The notes under the pieces were generated by a model. That model did not search any database, had not been told where the DNA came from, and saw nothing but the letters and a program-made list of their open reading frames with translations. 64,000 nucleotides of DNA. It comes from Crateriforma conspicua (GTDB taxonomy: Bacteria; Planctomycetota; Planctomycetia; Pirellulales; Pirellulaceae). Of this stretch, positions 26,658 to 36,440 are shown piece after piece. Position 1 is the first letter of the stretch. Each line of letters opens with the position of its first letter. The translations under genes were made by a program, and so were the position numbers. The stretch lies in assembly GCF_007752935.1 (NCBI RefSeq), contig NZ_CP036319.1:434001-498000 (forward strand). Reading direction: 5' to 3'.

Positions 26658-29621
26658 TCAGGGCTGGGGCACCGACGTCGGCGGTTGAAGCGATGTGGGG
26701 CTGGCCAACAGGTATCCCGCCCAAAACAGCGGTTGTCCACCGGTGACCCCTTCACGTTTATGTTCGGACTGTGGGATCAACGGTTCGGCCGCCGGGTCCA
26801 ATTCGGTTTCCTTCAGCACGCTTTTGGCCCGCTGCCATGCGCCGACCAGACCCAGGAAGGGAATTTCCGGCAACAGTTCGCTCAAGGCCGTGGCGGTCGA
26901 TTGGCCTCCCACCGCCCAGCGAGTGATCATCACGTCGCGGACGCCTGCGGCCTGCAACGCCGTGATGGTCATGAACAGTTCGTCACCGCCGCCCAGTTTT
27001 CCGACGCCCACCGGGGTACGGAACCCGGCCAGAACAACCGACCGAGGGCTGGGGCCGGGCAACCGCATCCAACCGTCCAGCGATCCCATCGGGGAAGCCC
27101 CGTCGTAGGCCCCGACGTTGAAAGCCAACGGACGTTTCAAATCCGGCGCCTTGGCCGCGGCCACCGCCAGCACCGAAACGCTATCACCCAGCAACCCGCT
27201 GGGCATCTTGTCTTCGACGCCCAGGCGTCGCGACTGTTCCAGTCGTGCCAACACCGATTCGATCGCGGCCTCATTCGCTTGGCGATCTTGGGGTTGAAAG
27301 AACGAACCACCGACGAAGGCGATCGGTCCATTGGCGGCCGTCGGTGCGGTTGGATGGAATGCCGATCCCGGCGTGGTGGCGTAGCGCACCGAAAGGGCGT
27401 CTCCCAACATGACGTCGTCGGCTTCATTGACGGGCAACAATTCGAACGGCAGGTACCACAACAGACCGTCCGGAACGATGACCACTTCTTGCAAGCCTTG
27501 CAGGTCTTCAATGCGTGAATCGGGAAACAGACGTTTCGCCAACTTGCCGGCCGTTGATTTCCAGTTGTCGTTTTCGGGCAGCCGTTTCCCGCGGCTTTTC
27601 ATCGCCCCGATTTCACGCAGCACCATGGCGACTTCGTTGCCCAATCGGTTCGCTCCGGCAACCGCCCAGATGTCGGTTTCGCCTTGGAACGTCATGGTGG
27701 CGATGACGCCGGTTCCCACGCGGGTGAAAGTGACCAACGCGCGGCCTGCCGGGATTTGGTCGGCCAGTGGCGTGGGATCGGCGGGCGCCGGAATGACCCG
27801 TGGCAACGTTCCACGGTTCAGGGCGATCTGAGTCGCCAAGACCTCTTGCTGGTTGCCCTTCACTGTCGCCGCATCGGCATCCAGAGGCACGGCCTGTCCG
27901 GCCGCGTTTCGCAAAGGCTCAAACACGGGGCCCGCATCGGCCAAGAAATTCACCGCATCGGTCGGCAGGATGGTTTCGGGAGCCGTTACAAGTTGACGCA
28001 CCTGAGCGATGCGGCCGCCCAGTGGTAATTGACGCAGGAAGCGATCGGCCAGGACGACGTCCAGACGCCGCAGAAACTCACGACCGTCGGTATCGTTGGC
28101 GGCCAGCCGTAGCCACAGATCAAGCGCCGTTGATTTGTCCAGCATCGTGATCGCCATCGCGTCGACCGGGTCACGTCGCCAGACCTCCGCTGGAGCAGCG
28201 GAACAGTAACGTTGCAACGCTTCATCGCCAGCGGTGGCCCCGCGAGTCGCCGTGGTGGCTTGGACAATCAACGACAGTTGCGACACGCGGGGCATCGACG
28301 TCACGCTGCGACGACCGAACGAATGGTTCAGCGCGAACTTGGAAAGGCTGGCCAGCGATTGGTCCAGCTTGCTGGCACCGGAACCTGTGCCCTGTAGCGT
28401 TGTCCCCTGCAAGGCTGCCAACCTGGATGCCACGTAGGCACCATAAGCATCGATACGCGGCTGGACCACATCGCGACGCGACGACAATGTCTGTGCTTGG
28501 CGGATCAATTCCAAAGCCGACGCCGCGTCGCCCGCGGTGACCGCCGCGTCCGCCGCAGCCACCAAACAGTGCAGCGCCGCCAGTCGTGATTCGCGACCGA
28601 TCGCTAACGCCGCGGTTTTGCAAAACGTGGCGACGGCAACGGCATTGGCGCCCGTCGCGCATCCCGCGGCCAACTGTGCGGCTTCGCCGACCAACTCCGG
28701 TTGCTCCAGGGCCGCGGCGGCATTGGCGGTCATTCGAGCCTTGGCGGGCGTCGCGGACCAGTTTTCCGTTCCCGCCACCGCATAGGTGTCACACAGCATC
28801 AGCGCGCCGGCCAGCGGATGCACACCGCCCTGTACCGCCGAGTATTTGGAAACGTCCGACATGACACGACCATCGTCCATGACGCCCAAGCGTTCGCAGG
28901 CACGCATCGAACCGATCAAGGTCTTGCCCAGAACCGAACTAAGTTCCGACGGATACTTGGTCGATTCCAACGCATCAGTGCCCAGCGGATCTTGATTGCT
29001 GAGGGGGCCCATCAAGACACGACGTCGAAAGGATGCCAGAGCGATGCCACGCATGACTTCGACGGCATCGATCGATTTGATATTCAATTGTTGAAAAGAC
29101 CCGCCCTGAGCGATTCGCTGTTCGGTGGCCTGTTCGCCCGACAAGAACGAAGTCTTGCGGGACAACGTCAGCACCCGCACCGCCGCCGCTTCGGGCCAAA
29201 GTCCACGCGTCGGGGATCGCACCGCACCGGGCTGGACCAGTTGGTCCCAGTCGACACGGGCCAACCATCCACGGTGACGCGCCACCAACTGGAACACCTG
29301 ATCCAGTGCGGCCCGGCAGGCGGGAAGATTACCGGCATGCCAATGGCACTCGGCGGTCATCGCCAAGACGGGTATCGAATCAATCCAGCGACCGTTGATG
29401 TCTCGTCGGCAACGTCCCAAGGCGACGTCGAACCTGTCCATCGCCAGTTCCAGGTCACCGTTGCGATAGTCCTGCAACGCGACGTAATAGAATTCGTTTG
29501 GGTAGGTTCCGCTCGGTTCGCTGCCGGGAAAGCCGACGACCGGTTGGGCGTGGACATCAACCAACGACACCGCAACGACGACCAGAGCAAGCAGGGCTGG
29601 GGTGGCGGAGTGGCGAACCAT
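26658..29621 (-). CDS. Exported TPR-like protein with inactive CHAT domain
   Basis: 987 residues with a signal peptide (about 1-27, VVVAVSLVDVHA) chosen at MVRHSATPALL. Helical repeat-like middle (about 35-600) and a C-terminal CHAT-type caspase-like domain (about 640-985): ALVTFTRVGTG, PDGLLWYLPFELLPV and VRDVMITRWAV fit the family. The catalytic pair is missing: the usual His-Gly loop reads AFNVGAYDG, and the usual Leu-Ser-Ala-Cys reads VVLAGFRTP. So it is probably a binding or scaffold protein rather than a protease. The methyltransferase gene lies downstream on the same strand. Confidence 0.8.
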   Translation of the reverse strand: MVRHSATPALLALVVVAVSLVDVHAQPVVGFPGSEPSGTYPNEFYYVALQDYRNGDLELAMDRFDVALGRCRRDINGRWIDSIPVLAMTAECHWHAGNLPACRAALDQVFQLVARHRGWLARVDWDQLVQPGAVRSPTRGLWPEAAAVRVLTLSRKTSFLSGEQATEQRIAQGGSFQQLNIKSIDAVEVMRGIALASFRRRVLMGPLSNQDPLGTDALESTKYPSELSSVLGKTLIGSMRACERLGVMDDGRVMSDVSKYSAVQGGVHPLAGALMLCDTYAVAGTENWSATPAKARMTANAAAALEQPELVGEAAQLAAGCATGANAVAVATFCKTAALAIGRESRLAALHCLVAAADAAVTAGDAASALELIRQAQTLSSRRDVVQPRIDAYGAYVASRLAALQGTTLQGTGSGASKLDQSLASLSKFALNHSFGRRSVTSMPRVSQLSLIVQATTATRGATAGDEALQRYCSAAPAEVWRRDPVDAMAITMLDKSTALDLWLRLAANDTDGREFLRRLDVVLADRFLRQLPLGGRIAQVRQLVTAPETILPTDAVNFLADAGPVFEPLRNAAGQAVPLDADAATVKGNQQEVLATQIALNRGTLPRVIPAPADPTPLADQIPAGRALVTFTRVGTGVIATMTFQGETDIWAVAGANRLGNEVAMVLREIGAMKSRGKRLPENDNWKSTAGKLAKRLFPDSRIEDLQGLQEVVIVPDGLLWYLPFELLPVNEADDVMLGDALSVRYATTPGSAFHPTAPTAANGPIAFVGGSFFQPQDRQANEAAIESVLARLEQSRRLGVEDKMPSGLLGDSVSVLAVAAAKAPDLKRPLAFNVGAYDGASPMGSLDGWMRLPGPSPRSVVLAGFRTPVGVGKLGGGDELFMTITALQAAGVRDVMITRWAVGGQSTATALSELLPEIPFLGLVGAWQRAKSVLKETELDPAAEPLIPQSEHKREGVTGGQPLFWAGYLLASPTSLQPPTSVPQP

Positions 29622-29944
29622 GGACAGTTTCCGCGGGTGGCAAGAGTGACAGAGAGGACGTTCCGCCGTTGGACGCGTCACGATGCTTTCCGCAGGCCCC
29701 GGGTGTGATCCACACCGGCGGTGGCGGAGGCAACGGACGGAGCGGACCGGACCAGTGAAGCAATTTGGAAAAGAACCATTCAGTCTAACCGGTCCGGCGG
29801 CGCGGTCGAAATGTTTCGCCACGCACGAAAAAAGCTCGGCCGCTAACGCGACCGAGCTTATCGATTGTGGCTGTTACAGCGATGCTTTCGGCCCCCGTCC
29901 GCATGCGACGCGGTGGTCACGGCGGGGCGAAGGCTATGCGAACA
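29622..29944. other. Intergenic region with minus-strand terminator
   Basis: About 320 bases between the exported thioredoxin-like gene (minus) and the CHAT-like gene (minus). It holds the terminator of the former at 29828-29858 and, on the CHAT side, probably the CHAT promoter. An antisense reading through this stretch is low-complexity and was not accepted. No RNA gene seen. Confidence 0.5.
29828..29858 (-). terminator. Intrinsic terminator, minus strand
   Basis: Seven-base stem (agctcgg / ccgagct) with a 12-base loop, followed on the minus strand by six U residues (the aaaaaa at 29828-29833 on the plus strand). It lies about 90 bases past the stop of the thioredoxin-like gene. Confidence 0.8.
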
Positions 29945-30508
29945 TCAGTTCAGCATTTCTTGGACGTGCTTCATGACATCGGCGATGTCGATCGCGTCGG
30001 CCTTGTAGGTGTGCGATGCCACCACTTGGCTTTCGTTGGCGACCACGATCGCAACTTCCGCGTCCTCGGGGATCTTGTAGCTGGACGGACCGTTGGCGTC
30101 ATCCGAAACCACGACGGGGATGTTCTTCGCCTTCGCGGCGCTGGCGAACTTCTCACCGCTCTTCTTCATCTGCTCGGACTCGCCACCAATCAGGGTCACC
30201 AGACCCTTCAGTTGCGCGTCTTGGTGTGATTCCACGGCCTTGTCCAACTTCTGAACAAACTCGGGCAATTTGCCTTCGGTGGTGCGGGTGAAAACCATCA
30301 CCATCGGTCGCGATCCATAGCGGCAGCGATAGCAAAGCTTTTCGCCGACTTCGACGCCGTCTTCCTCGGCACCGGCAACTTTGGTCACGTGAAAGGCGCC
30401 GATTTGCGAACCTTCTTCCAGGCATTGGCCTGACTGGCAATCCTCTGCAAAAGCGGTCGTGCCCAACATCGCAACGCTCAACGCGGCACCCAGAAACAAC
30501 TTGGTCAT
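29945..30508 (-). CDS. Exported thioredoxin-like protein with CYRC motif
   Basis: 187 residues, signal peptide about 1-21 (ending TTAFA). The ATG at 30508 has GGAG nine bases upstream; a TTG at 30523 is rejected. The mature part has a CxxC-type motif (CYRC, in VGEKLCYRCRYGSRP), a beta strand MVMVFTR, and a C-terminal helix DVMKHVQEM. This suggests a thioredoxin/peroxiredoxin-like fold. From memory, similar secreted proteins recur in planctomycetes; function unknown, perhaps periplasmic redox. Terminated at 29828-29858. Confidence 0.7.
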   Translation of the reverse strand: MTKLFLGAALSVAMLGTTAFAEDCQSGQCLEEGSQIGAFHVTKVAGAEEDGVEVGEKLCYRCRYGSRPMVMVFTRTTEGKLPEFVQKLDKAVESHQDAQLKGLVTLIGGESEQMKKSGEKFASAAKAKNIPVVVSDDANGPSSYKIPEDAEVAIVVANESQVVASHTYKADAIDIADVMKHVQEMLN

Positions 30509-30665
30509 GCTCAGATTCTCCAAATTCTTTGGAAAGGACTATAACGGGGGATTTGGGATCGACGGTGACCCGACGATCGGGACTGTGCCGTTCCCAGCGG
30601 CCTGACGCTTTCAATGTCCACGCAGTGCGTCAACCCGCCACGCTAAGGGCACATTAGGGGAAAGT

Positions 30666-32438
30666 CTAGGGATTTCGCGAAACGTACGCATAGTACGCAC
30701 CGAAAACTTCACCATCGGCGGTTTCAAACAGAGCCGACATTTGGGTTTGGCCGGCCGGTAATTGCATCGTCAAAACGACTTCTTTGTCGCCCGGCTTCAC
30801 CGAGGTTTCCGCCGTCGATTCGCCAATTTTTACGCTAGCATTCACCGGTGAAATCGCCTTGCCGGGCCGGGTACGGTACGCGGCCACACCGGGCACGTCG
30901 GCTCCGGGCGGCAGTGATGAATCGATCGCCCGATCCGCTTCCTCGGGCCAACGCCGCAGCCGAATCGTGTACTCGCCCGCGCTCGCCACGTCGACGTTCC
31001 AGAACCCGGTATTGGCGTCGCCGTTGACGGCCGATCGCACGTGAGCTTGGTTCCACGGCGTGCTGCCGGTCGTGATCCAGTCGTGACAGGTCAATCGAAC
31101 GACCGGGGCCTGTTCGGCACCCAACGCGATGTAGGTCGATTGCGCAAACGTCGGTTCCAGTTCGGCCCACCAACGTTCATAGAAATCGGTCAGGCGCGAA
31201 ACGACATCGGGATACCGCGTCGCGACATCGGTGGTCTGTCCTGGATCAGACGAGATGTCATACAGTTCTTTGCCATTGATCAGCCGCCACTGTGTGGTCA
31301 TGACACTGGATTTGCGCCACTTGATCGGGTCTTTGACCCGCTGCGAATCGGTGACCAAGATTCGGTCCGGCCAGTCTTTTACCGAACTCGGATCGCTCAA
31401 CAGACCCGTCAAACTGGTTCCGTCGAATTTCACACCCGAGGGTGACGTCAAATCACACAGATCGATCAGCGTGGGCAATACGTCGACATGGGCCGTGATC
31501 GGCTGGACATCTTTTCCACCGGTCAAACCACCACCAGGCCAGCGAATGAAAAATGGAACACGGTGGCCGCCGTCATACTCGCTGCCTTTGCCCGCTTTCA
31601 TCCCGGCGTTGAACAATTTCCATCCCGATGATGATCCGTTGTCGGTCGTGAAAATGAAAATCGTGTTTTCGGTCAGCCCCAGGTCATCCAAGTAATCCCG
31701 CAGCTGACCAACGTTGTGGTCGATGTTGGCGATCATCCCAAAGAAGTTCGCCAGCGATACGCTTTGATCCGCATACGGAGCACTGAAATCCTCCGGTGCA
31801 TGCATTGGTCCGTGGGGGGCGTTCGGTGCGATGTAGGCAAAGAACGGCTGGCCGTCATCGTGACACTGTTTGATGAATTGCTTGGCATGGCCGAAGAAAA
31901 CATCGGTGCAAAAACCATCCACCGGTTTGGGGGCACCGTTGTGAAAATAGCTGCCGTCAAAGTAAGCGTTGTCCCAGTAATCAGGGGTCTGGCCGACGCC
32001 GCCACCGCCGTGACACAGAACTTCGTCAAAACCGCGATCTTGAGGTCGATAGGGATAGTTGTCGCCCAGGTGCCACTTGCCAAACATTCCGGTCTTGTAT
32101 CCGGAATCGGAAAAGACGTCGGCCATCGTGACTTCATTGTCACGCAGCATCGACCGCCCCATGATCGTGTGCCAAACACCCGTGCGATTGGTCCAGTGTC
32201 CAGTCAAGAAAGCGGACCGCGTCGGCGAACATGTCGGCGAAACGTGGTAATCCGCCAAGCGAATCGATTCGGAATACAGGCGATCCAGCTCCGGCGTCTT
32301 CAGCACCGGATTGCCGTGGCATGACAGGTCACCGTAACCCTGGTCATCGGTGATGATCAGGACGACGTTGGGACGGTCCGCGGCCTGGCACGCCAGCGTG
32401 CTCGCGGCCATCGCCAAGGCTAAAAACAGAGATCGCAT
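30666..32438 (-). CDS. Sulfatase (formylglycine type)
   Basis: Hydrolyses sulfate esters, probably of algal polysaccharides in this group (inference). 590 residues with a signal peptide (about 1-20, SAACQAA region) and the sulfatase active site CSPTRSAFLTG, in which Cys70 becomes formylglycine. Metal ligands are visible in IITDDQGYGD (Asp31/Asp32) and TTDNGS (about 265), and KWHLGD carries a conserved Lys. A C-terminal carbohydrate-binding-like or sandwich extension follows residue 440. No maturase gene (FGE) is in the window. Monocistronic. Confidence 0.92.
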   Translation of the reverse strand: MRSLFLALAMAASTLACQAADRPNVVLIITDDQGYGDLSCHGNPVLKTPELDRLYSESIRLADYHVSPTCSPTRSAFLTGHWTNRTGVWHTIMGRSMLRDNEVTMADVFSDSGYKTGMFGKWHLGDNYPYRPQDRGFDEVLCHGGGGVGQTPDYWDNAYFDGSYFHNGAPKPVDGFCTDVFFGHAKQFIKQCHDDGQPFFAYIAPNAPHGPMHAPEDFSAPYADQSVSLANFFGMIANIDHNVGQLRDYLDDLGLTENTIFIFTTDNGSSSGWKLFNAGMKAGKGSEYDGGHRVPFFIRWPGGGLTGGKDVQPITAHVDVLPTLIDLCDLTSPSGVKFDGTSLTGLLSDPSSVKDWPDRILVTDSQRVKDPIKWRKSSVMTTQWRLINGKELYDISSDPGQTTDVATRYPDVVSRLTDFYERWWAELEPTFAQSTYIALGAEQAPVVRLTCHDWITTGSTPWNQAHVRSAVNGDANTGFWNVDVASAGEYTIRLRRWPEEADRAIDSSLPPGADVPGVAAYRTRPGKAISPVNASVKIGESTAETSVKPGDKEVVLTMQLPAGQTQMSALFETADGEVFGAYYAYVSRNP

Positions 32439-32655
32439 GGGAATTTAAGACAGAAGAAAGGGGCAATTCCGTGGGCGTTTCCGAGGGGCAGGAACGCCGA
32501 CGACCACCAGGTAGGCGATCGATTGGAGGTGGGAAAGCCGCAATTCTAATCCCTGGCCACGTCGGTCGCATGCCACCGGTCGATAACCGCCACCAGTCCA
32601 TGGCCGCTGCCACGCCGATTCTTGATTCTGTGCAGGTTTTGCGCAGAGACCGATC

Positions 32656-33324
32656 CTAAACCGATCCCGATTCATCGCCGGTCAATTCGGGAAACACCGA
32701 ATCGTCCAAGTCTTGGCGTTTGACGATCGATTTGATCCGCAGCAAGAAATCGCTCTTGTAATTGGCGACCTGCTGTTCGGTCGTGCCCGTCGTCTCGGCA
32801 ACCTGCTTGTTGGGCATGCCGATGACGAACAGCAGCTCCAGCACCTTCAGCTTGACGAAATTTCCCGATTCCTTCCAACGAGCGATCTGTTCTTCGATCG
32901 CTTGCCGGACGGCCTGTTCCTCGATTCGTTTGCGTTCGACGCTGCGGACAATCGAACTGGCCACGCGTGCCGAACCGACCGGTTCGATCGCGCGGCTGGC
33001 GTCGTCACTGCCGCGGGCATGCAGTTGCAATGCCGGGCGGCGGCCTTCGCGGCGCAAGTGGTCGGTCAGCTTGTAGGCGCAAATGGAAAACAAATAGCTT
33101 TCCAGCGGCCGCGCACCGTCATAATTCGGCAGGCTGACCAGAAAGCCGACAAAGGCCTCCTGGACGATGTCTTCGCTGGTCGCCCGGTTTCGAATGCGGC
33201 TGTCGGTGTAGGCCAACAGCCGACCCTCGTAGCGTTCGATCAGCTTGGCCCAGGCGTCCGAATCGCCTTGGCGGATTTGCTGGATCAGAAAGCGATCGAC
33301 GTCATGGCCACTGGTGTCGTTCAT
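32656..33324 (-). CDS. RNA polymerase sigma factor, ECF-like
   Basis: 222 residues. Region 2 is recognised by AWAKLIERYEGRLLAYTDSRIRN and DIVQEAFVGFL; region 4 by VIGMPNKQVAETTGTTEQQVANYKSD, a helix-turn-helix reading. The spacer between the two (about 95-150) is long and basic. ATG at 33324 preferred over GTG at 33330. No anti-sigma factor is adjacent. It probably directs RNA polymerase to a specific stress regulon (inference). Confidence 0.82.
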   Translation of the reverse strand: MNDTSGHDVDRFLIQQIRQGDSDAWAKLIERYEGRLLAYTDSRIRNRATSEDIVQEAFVGFLVSLPNYDGARPLESYLFSICAYKLTDHLRREGRRPALQLHARGSDDASRAIEPVGSARVASSIVRSVERKRIEEQAVRQAIEEQIARWKESGNFVKLKVLELLFVIGMPNKQVAETTGTTEQQVANYKSDFLLRIKSIVKRQDLDDSVFPELTGDESGSV

Positions 33325-33409
33325 GCCCACACGCTAACCGGTGTGCGGTGTTTTTGCCACTGCGGGTGGTTGAGGTGACGCTGGAAATTCCCGCCCAAAT
33401 TGGACGAAT

Positions 33410-34081
33410 TTACGTGGGTTGGAACCGTTGATTGCGGCGGGCCAAATAGGCTTGCCAGACCATCCGCACGCCGACGCTGCGGAACGGGCGCCAAGATTCG
33501 GTGCGTCGTTCCAATTCATCCGGATCGCCGTAGACGGCATCGTCCAATTCGGCCAGCCCCTTTACCAAGGCCAAATCGCCGTGGGGCAGCACGTCCGGAC
33601 GCAGCATCGCCATCATCAGATAGACCCCCGCCGACCAATCGCCCAACCCCAGACGGTCGGTGATTTGGCGTCGCACATGATCGTCCGGCATCGCCCGCAA
33701 AGCCGGAATACGAAAGCGACCGGCGATCACGTCGTCGGCAAGCGCAACGGCATAGCGGGCCTTTTGGCGACTGAATCCGACCGCTTGCAAACCCGGTTGG
33801 CCGGCCGCCGCGACCCGCGTCGCCGTGACGCCCTCGGGCATCGACTGCGACAAACGCAGGAATGTCGACCGCGCCGAAGACAGCGACACCTGTTGTTCCA
33901 AGATGATGCGGACGAACGTCGCGAATGTTTGCGGGCGTTTCCACAGCGGTGGCGGGCCGTGCGTTTGCAGGACTGCGGCCATCACCGGATCGCCATCGGC
34001 AATCGTTTCGGCCGCAACCCGCATCGTCGTGGTGTACAGGCGACCCGGCGGCCGATCGCCCGATTCGGAATCGTCCGACAC
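33410..34081 (-). CDS. DNA-3-methyladenine glycosylase II-like (HhH-GPD)
   Basis: 223-residue base-excision repair glycosylase. It carries the helix-hairpin-helix and GPD loop: ITDRLGLGDWSAGVYLMMAM, followed by the conserved Asp in PHGDLAL (catalytic). Upstream LEQQVSLSSARSTF matches the AlkA/HhH-GPD N-terminal part of the fold. The stop of pepF is two bases before its ATG, so the two are probably co-translated. Short relative to E. coli AlkA, lacking the N-terminal domain. Substrate range unproven. Confidence 0.85.
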   Translation of the reverse strand: MSDDSESGDRPPGRLYTTTMRVAAETIADGDPVMAAVLQTHGPPPLWKRPQTFATFVRIILEQQVSLSSARSTFLRLSQSMPEGVTATRVAAAGQPGLQAVGFSRQKARYAVALADDVIAGRFRIPALRAMPDDHVRRQITDRLGLGDWSAGVYLMMAMLRPDVLPHGDLALVKGLAELDDAVYGDPDELERRTESWRPFRSVGVRMVWQAYLARRNQRFQPT

Positions 34082-34083
34082 GC

Positions 34084-35904
34084 CTACACCAACTGGTCCA
34101 ATTCGGCGGTCAATGTCGCGAAGCGATCCAGCGTGGTCTGCACCGGTTGCGGATGCGTCATGTCGACGCCGGCATCACGCAAAAGGTCCAGCGGGTCTTT
34201 GCTGCATCCGCCCTTAAGGAACGAAAGGTAGTCATCCAGTTCTTGCTCGCCGCCTTCCAACACGCGAGTGGACAGTGCAACGGCGGCACTCAAACCCGTG
34301 GCGTATTTGTACACATAGAACGCACGATAGAAGTGTGGGATGCGGAAGCATTCCAGTTCCAAGGATTCGTCGATGACGAAATCAGGGCCAAAGTAAGCGT
34401 CCAACAATTCACGATAGGCGGCACGAAGCGATTTGACCGTTAACGGTTCGCCGGCTTCGCACATCTCATGCGTCTTCTTTTCAAATTCCGCGAACATGGT
34501 TTGGCGCACCACTGTCGCACGGATGCTGTCCAGTTCGTTGTTGATCAAGTACGCACGCTCGTTGTCGTCGGCCGCATGGTCCAGCATGTATCGAGTCAAC
34601 AATTGTTCGTTGAACGTGCTGGCGACTTCGGCCACAAAGATCGTGTAGTTGTAATACTGAAACGGCTGTTCCGATGCCGAGTACCAACTGTGCATGGAGT
34701 GTCCGGCTTCGTGTGTCAACGTAAACACATCATTCAGGACTTCTTCTTTGAAGTTCATCAGAATGTACGGGTCACCGTCGAAGCTGCCGCAGCTGAACGC
34801 GCCGCTTTGTTTTCCGCGATTGGGGAACCGGTCGGCCCATCGGCCACGCAAGCCTTCGGCCAACGTGTCGACATAGGCTTGGCCCAAGGGTGCAAGCGAT
34901 TTCAAAACGACATCGACCGCTTGGTCCCAGGTGTGGTGCTTTTCCACATCACTAAGAATCGGCACGTAGGTGTCATAGTGATGCAGATCGTCCAGCCCCA
35001 TTTTGCGGCGCCGGACATCAAAGTAATGGTGCACGGCCGGTAAGGCGCCGCGAACTGCGGTGATCAAATTGTCATAGACGTCGGTCGGCACATTGTCGGG
35101 GAACAACGCGGATTCCAAACTGCTTTCGTGATTGCGTGCACGAGCGTAATACACGTCCCGCTGGACGCTGCCGGCCAGGGTTGCGGCCAACGTGTTTTCG
35201 TGTGCTTGGAATTGTTCGTAATACTGATTGAACGCGGCCTTTCGCACGCCACGATCCGGGCTTTGCAAGAATTGTGCGAAACTGGCATGCGATAGCTCTT
35301 GCCGGCGGCCCTTGTGATCGGTGATGTGCCCGAATTTCAAATCGGCATCATTCAGTTGACGGAATGCATTGCCGGCGGCCGAGGCCATTTCACCCTGCAT
35401 CGCTAACAAACGTTCTTCACGATCGCTCAAGGTGTGCGGACGAAATCGCAGCACTCGTTCCAGCTGCAATCGGTACGGCTGCACCGCCGGATCGTCCATC
35501 AATTCGTCCATGCGTTGCGGATCAATTGCCAGCAATTCGGGTCGCATGAAGCTGGCCGCTTGGCCCGCACGGACGGCCAGGTTTTGGAAACGCGACTTCA
35601 TTGCCTGCGCATCGCTGTCGGTCTGGTCTTCGGTCGTTTTCAAAAACGCGTACGTCCCCAGACGTTCGGCGATCTGATCGAAGTCGCGATCGAAATCCAA
35701 AGCCGCGATCAAGGTTTCGGTGGATTCCCCCAAGCGTCCCTGAAAGGTCGCGAATGTTTCGATCATCCCGTCCAGCTTGGCAAAGTCCGCTTCCCACGTC
35801 GGGGCATCGGCGTACAGGCTGCTCAAGTCCCAACAGTGTTCGGCCGGGACGTCTTGACGTTGTGGCAGCGATTCGGTCGGCATGGTCGAAGATGATGAGG
35901 ACAT
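34084..35904 (-). CDS. pepF: Oligoendopeptidase F
   Basis: Zinc metallopeptidase of family M3, 606 residues, cytosolic. The catalytic HEXXH appears as THEAGHSMHSWY (about residue 395), with the downstream Glu expected in VAEVASTFNEQLL (the M3 third ligand). An N-terminal helical region (about 20-200) is typical of the clostridial/Bacillus-type family. It probably degrades peptides of about 7-17 residues. It heads a short operon with the HhH-GPD gene. An internal ATG at 35883 is the alternative start. Confidence 0.92.
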   Translation of the reverse strand: MSSSSSTMPTESLPQRQDVPAEHCWDLSSLYADAPTWEADFAKLDGMIETFATFQGRLGESTETLIAALDFDRDFDQIAERLGTYAFLKTTEDQTDSDAQAMKSRFQNLAVRAGQAASFMRPELLAIDPQRMDELMDDPAVQPYRLQLERVLRFRPHTLSDREERLLAMQGEMASAAGNAFRQLNDADLKFGHITDHKGRRQELSHASFAQFLQSPDRGVRKAAFNQYYEQFQAHENTLAATLAGSVQRDVYYARARNHESSLESALFPDNVPTDVYDNLITAVRGALPAVHHYFDVRRRKMGLDDLHHYDTYVPILSDVEKHHTWDQAVDVVLKSLAPLGQAYVDTLAEGLRGRWADRFPNRGKQSGAFSCGSFDGDPYILMNFKEEVLNDVFTLTHEAGHSMHSWYSASEQPFQYYNYTIFVAEVASTFNEQLLTRYMLDHAADDNERAYLINNELDSIRATVVRQTMFAEFEKKTHEMCEAGEPLTVKSLRAAYRELLDAYFGPDFVIDESLELECFRIPHFYRAFYVYKYATGLSAAVALSTRVLEGGEQELDDYLSFLKGGCSKDPLDLLRDAGVDMTHPQPVQTTLDRFATLTAELDQLV

Positions 35905-36440
35905 GGCAATCGGATTCGGAAGGGTTCACTTTTGTGGGATTCGATTCAGGCGGCTGGTTTTACAACATCTGTGTCAGGCTGTCGCACCCTCTGAAGCGGT
36001 GATCAATCGTTGATGCCCCACAGCCGTGCGTCTGCGGTGGACGATTTGCCGGTGGCGGCGAACGTCCCCGTGCCGTTGTGCGATGTCCACCGGAATCCGT
36101 CGGCCCGCGAACGGAATTTCCTGATGCGTTTTGTCGCACTGGGATCTGTTTGATAATCCGTCGCATGGAAACCGAACACGTACGATGGCACGGTTCGCTA
36201 ATGTGAACACTGTCATAGGAACCACCGGCATCACTGGATTGGTCGGCATCGCACGCGTCTCGTCTCGGGGGTGTGACGTTTTGCACGATTGGATCGGTTG
36301 CGGGCATTTCCTATGGTGCGTCGTGTCTCGGCATTCCCCACACCGCCAGTACGTCTCATGTGATTCGTGTTGATCTCGGAAGTATCCCTTCCGATTTCGC
36401 AGGTGCCCCGAAGCCGTCGGATGAAAGGTCAGATCAAACG
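35905..36440. other. Long divergent intergenic region
   Basis: About 535 bases between pepF (minus) and the pyruvate oxidoreductase gene (plus). A 62-codon minus-strand reading at 36003-36191 has GC-rich third positions in its second half but no ribosome-binding site, and was not accepted. No tRNA, riboswitch or terminator was recognised. The 440-base stretch upstream of the oxidoreductase may be regulatory. Confidence 0.35.

Noticed and set aside
36003-36191. 62-codon minus-strand frame between pepF and the pyruvate oxidoreductase gene
   Set aside because: Third-position GC is suggestive, but no ribosome-binding site, homology or signal was seen.
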